64,000 nucleotides of DNA from Phyllobacterium lublinensis (GTDB taxonomy: Bacteria; Pseudomonadota; Alphaproteobacteria; Rhizobiales; Rhizobiaceae): NCBI RefSeq assembly GCF_020164435.1, contig NZ_JAIUDQ010000011.1, positions 101,517 through 165,516 on the forward strand, in the 5' to 3' direction. The notes under the pieces are model-generated. The model was not told the origin of the DNA, did not search any database, and was given only the letters and a program-made list of their open reading frames with translations. How positions within the stretch are numbered: the first letter of the stretch is position 1; the number at the start of each line of letters is the position of its first letter. The translations under genes were made by a program, and so were the position numbers. Positions 62,448 to 64,000 of this stretch are shown in pieces.

Positions 62448-64000
62448 ATGACCTTTATGAAACTTAATCTCCGTGCGGCCTTGCTGCTTGGATCACTGAT
62501 GATCGGCGCAAGCCCGGCCCTGGCCGAAATGGTACTCCATCGCGGCAACAGCGGCGAACCGCAAACCCTCGACCAGTCGCAGACCTCGATCGATATCGAG
62601 GCCTTCATCGTCAAGGACCTCTATGAGGGGCTGACTGTCTATGACGCCAACGGCAAGATCGTTCCAGGCGCTGCTGAAAGCTGGACGGTATCGGATGATG
62701 GTACGGTCTACACGTTCAAGTTGCGCGCTGACGCAAAGTGGTCCGATGGTTCGCCAGTGACCGCCGAAGACTTCGTCTTCTCGATGCGCCGCGTCGAAGA
62801 TCCGAAGACCGCAGCCGGCTATGCCAATATTCTCTATCCGATCAAGAATGCCGAAAAGATCAACAAGGGCGGACTGCCCGTAGATCAGCTCGGCCTGAAG
62901 GCCGTCGACGACAAGACCCTCGAGATCACGCTGGAACGTCCGACCCCCTTCTTCATCGAACTCCTGTCGCATCAGACCGCGCTGCCAATCAACAAGGCAA
63001 GCTTCGAAAAGAACGGCGCAGATTTCGTCAAGCCAGGCAAGCTGGTCGGCAACGGTGCCTTCAAGCTCGCCGAGCATGTGCCCAATGACCATCTGACCGT
63101 CGTAAAGAACGAGCACTATTGGGACGCCGCAAACGTCAAGCTCGACAAGGTTATCTTCTACCCGATCGATGACCAGGCTGCGAACGTGCGTCGCTACGAA
63201 GCCGGCGAACTCGACCTCGTCTACAATTTCTCGTCCGACCAGATCGATCGTCTGCGCGCCGCCAATCCGAAGCAGGTGCACGTCACGCCGGCTGCGGCAA
63301 CCTATTACTACCCCTTCGATACGCGCACCGAACCGTTCAACGACGTTCGCGTCCGCCAAGCCCTTTCGATGGCGGTCGACCGCGACTTCCTTGCCAAGGA
63401 CATCTACAACGGCACGAAACTGCCGGTCTATTCCATGGTTCCTCCAGGGCTCGAGACCTATGGCGAACCAGCCAAGCCTGACTTTGCCGGGCTGTCGCAG
63501 CTCGACCGTGAAGACAAGGCCCTGGAACTGATGAAAGAGGCCGGCTACGGCGAAGGCGGCAAGCCGCTCAACATCGAGATCCGTTACAACACCAATCCGA
63601 ACCATGAACGCGTCGCTACGGCTGTCGCCGACATGTGGAAGAAGACGTTCGGCGCCAATGTGACGCTGATGAATCTCGATATTTCGTCGCACTATGCCTA
63701 CCTGCAGGAAGGCGGCAAGTTCAACGTTGCCCGTGCCGGCTGGACCGCCGACTATGCGGATGCGGAAAACTTCCTGAACCTCAGCGTCAGCACCAACAAG
63801 ACATTCAACTACGGGCATTACGAGAACCCCGAATTCGATGCCTTGATGAAGAAGTCCTACGAAGAGCGCGACCCTGCGGCCCGTTCGAAGATCCTGCATG
63901 AGGCAGAAGCTCTGATCATGCGCGACCAGCCGATCGCACCGCTGATGAACGACGCCAACCTGTGGCTCGTGGCCGACAAGGTCAAGGGTTGGGGCGACAA
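62448..64000 (+). CDS. Oligopeptide/dipeptide-type ABC transporter binding protein (3' end beyond window)
   Basis: 517 residues visible, frame open to the window edge. ATG at 62448 after a purine-rich site (GAGGGGAAGGA); an ATG three codons later is possible. Signal peptide LRAALLLGSLMIGASPALA. SBP_bac_5 family landmarks: PQTLDQSQTSIDIEAFIVKDLYEGL, WSDGSPVTAEDFVFSMRRV, VGNGAFKLAEHVPNDHLTVVKNEHYWD, FNDVRVRQALSMAVDR and FNVARAGWTADYADAENFL. Similar to OppA/MppA-type peptide binders. Rhizobial binding-protein mRNAs are often controlled by AbcR small RNAs, so the leader deserves attention (inference). Confidence 0.92.
   Translation, partial: MTFMKLNLRAALLLGSLMIGASPALAEMVLHRGNSGEPQTLDQSQTSIDIEAFIVKDLYEGLTVYDANGKIVPGAAESWTVSDDGTVYTFKLRADAKWSDGSPVTAEDFVFSMRRVEDPKTAAGYANILYPIKNAEKINKGGLPVDQLGLKAVDDKTLEITLERPTPFFIELLSHQTALPINKASFEKNGADFVKPGKLVGNGAFKLAEHVPNDHLTVVKNEHYWDAANVKLDKVIFYPIDDQAANVRRYEAGELDLVYNFSSDQIDRLRAANPKQVHVTPAAATYYYPFDTRTEPFNDVRVRQALSMAVDRDFLAKDIYNGTKLPVYSMVPPGLETYGEPAKPDFAGLSQLDREDKALELMKEAGYGEGGKPLNIEIRYNTNPNHERVATAVADMWKKTFGANVTLMNLDISSHYAYLQEGGKFNVARAGWTADYADAENFLNLSVSTNKTFNYGHYENPEFDALMKKSYEERDPAARSKILHEAEALIMRDQPIAPLMNDANLWLVADKVKGWGD

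Noticed and set aside
62493..63899. 468-codon antisense frame opposite the peptide-binding protein
   Set aside because: The plus-strand frame has a signal peptide and all SBP_bac_5 landmarks; the antisense product shows no family resemblance.
1..64000. CRISPR array, prophage or integrative island
   Set aside because: No regularly spaced direct repeats, integrase, transposase, tRNA attachment duplication or phage structural genes were seen; toxin-antitoxin modules alone are not sufficient evidence.

Overview
The window looks like chromosomal (or chromid) DNA of a GC-rich alphaproteobacterium of the order Hyphomicrobiales (Rhizobiales). Pointers are the number of solute-binding-protein ABC importers, a DUF1612/RHE_PE00001-type protein, a TGA-N9-TCA (RirA-type) iron box in front of exbB-exbD-tonB, MdtAB-like RND efflux, and dispersed palindromic intergenic repeats. 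I cannot fix the genus. No tRNA, rRNA, CRISPR array, integrase or transposase was seen.

Layout. 1-9.2 kb: the end of gltS, envelope and membrane proteins of unknown role (DUF2319-type hydrolase, DUF1269, AI-2E family), an AraC regulator preceded by a 34-codon ORF, two very small membrane proteins, and a lipoprotein hydrolase. 9.2-11.7 kb: exbB-exbD-tonB with a putative RirA operator. 11.7-14.6 kb: DUF1612 protein, L,D-transpeptidase, and a small AraC-type regulator behind two identical 16-bp palindromes. 14.6-24.5 kb: two importers of the 'Fe(III)/polyamine/phosphonate' ABC class on divergent operons. The leftward operon also carries a LacI regulator and a class III phosphodiesterase. Both divergent promoters contain PHO-box-like direct repeats placed where PhoB would replace the -35 element, and a weaker one precedes the separately transcribed ATPase of the second system. 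I read this as a phosphate-starvation organophosphate scavenging island, although sequence family alone would label both systems as iron transporters.

24.7-29.7 kb: RND efflux pair and hemolysin III protein. 30-37 kb: a LacI-controlled operon with a TIM-barrel isomerase, a Gfo/Idh/MocA dehydrogenase and an RbsABC-type sugar importer, closed by a strong terminator. 37-44.4 kb: aminotransferase, metH with a 20-bp palindromic operator, AraC regulator and a divergent Fsr-like MFS pump. 44.6-46.3 kb: YadGH-like ABC-2 exporter. 46.3-53 kb: tyrosine/phenylalanine degradation (MarR regulator, hmgA-fahA-maiA; hppD divergent from an Lrp/AsnC regulator). One toxin-antitoxin module lies beside this cluster and another inside it; the antitoxin of the inner one appears to start at CTG. 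53.3-59.3 kb: the LHR/PdeM and exonuclease/ligase DNA-repair cassette on two divergent arms. 59.4-64 kb: TPR-aspartic protease, DNA photolyase, and the start of an oligopeptide/dipeptide-type binding protein cut by the window edge.

Overall the segment is dominated by nutrient import (glutamate, TonB-dependent substrates, organophosphates, a sugar, peptides), each set with its own local regulator. Hairpins sit between binding-protein and permease genes in three importers, which suggests a shared way of setting gene dosage.
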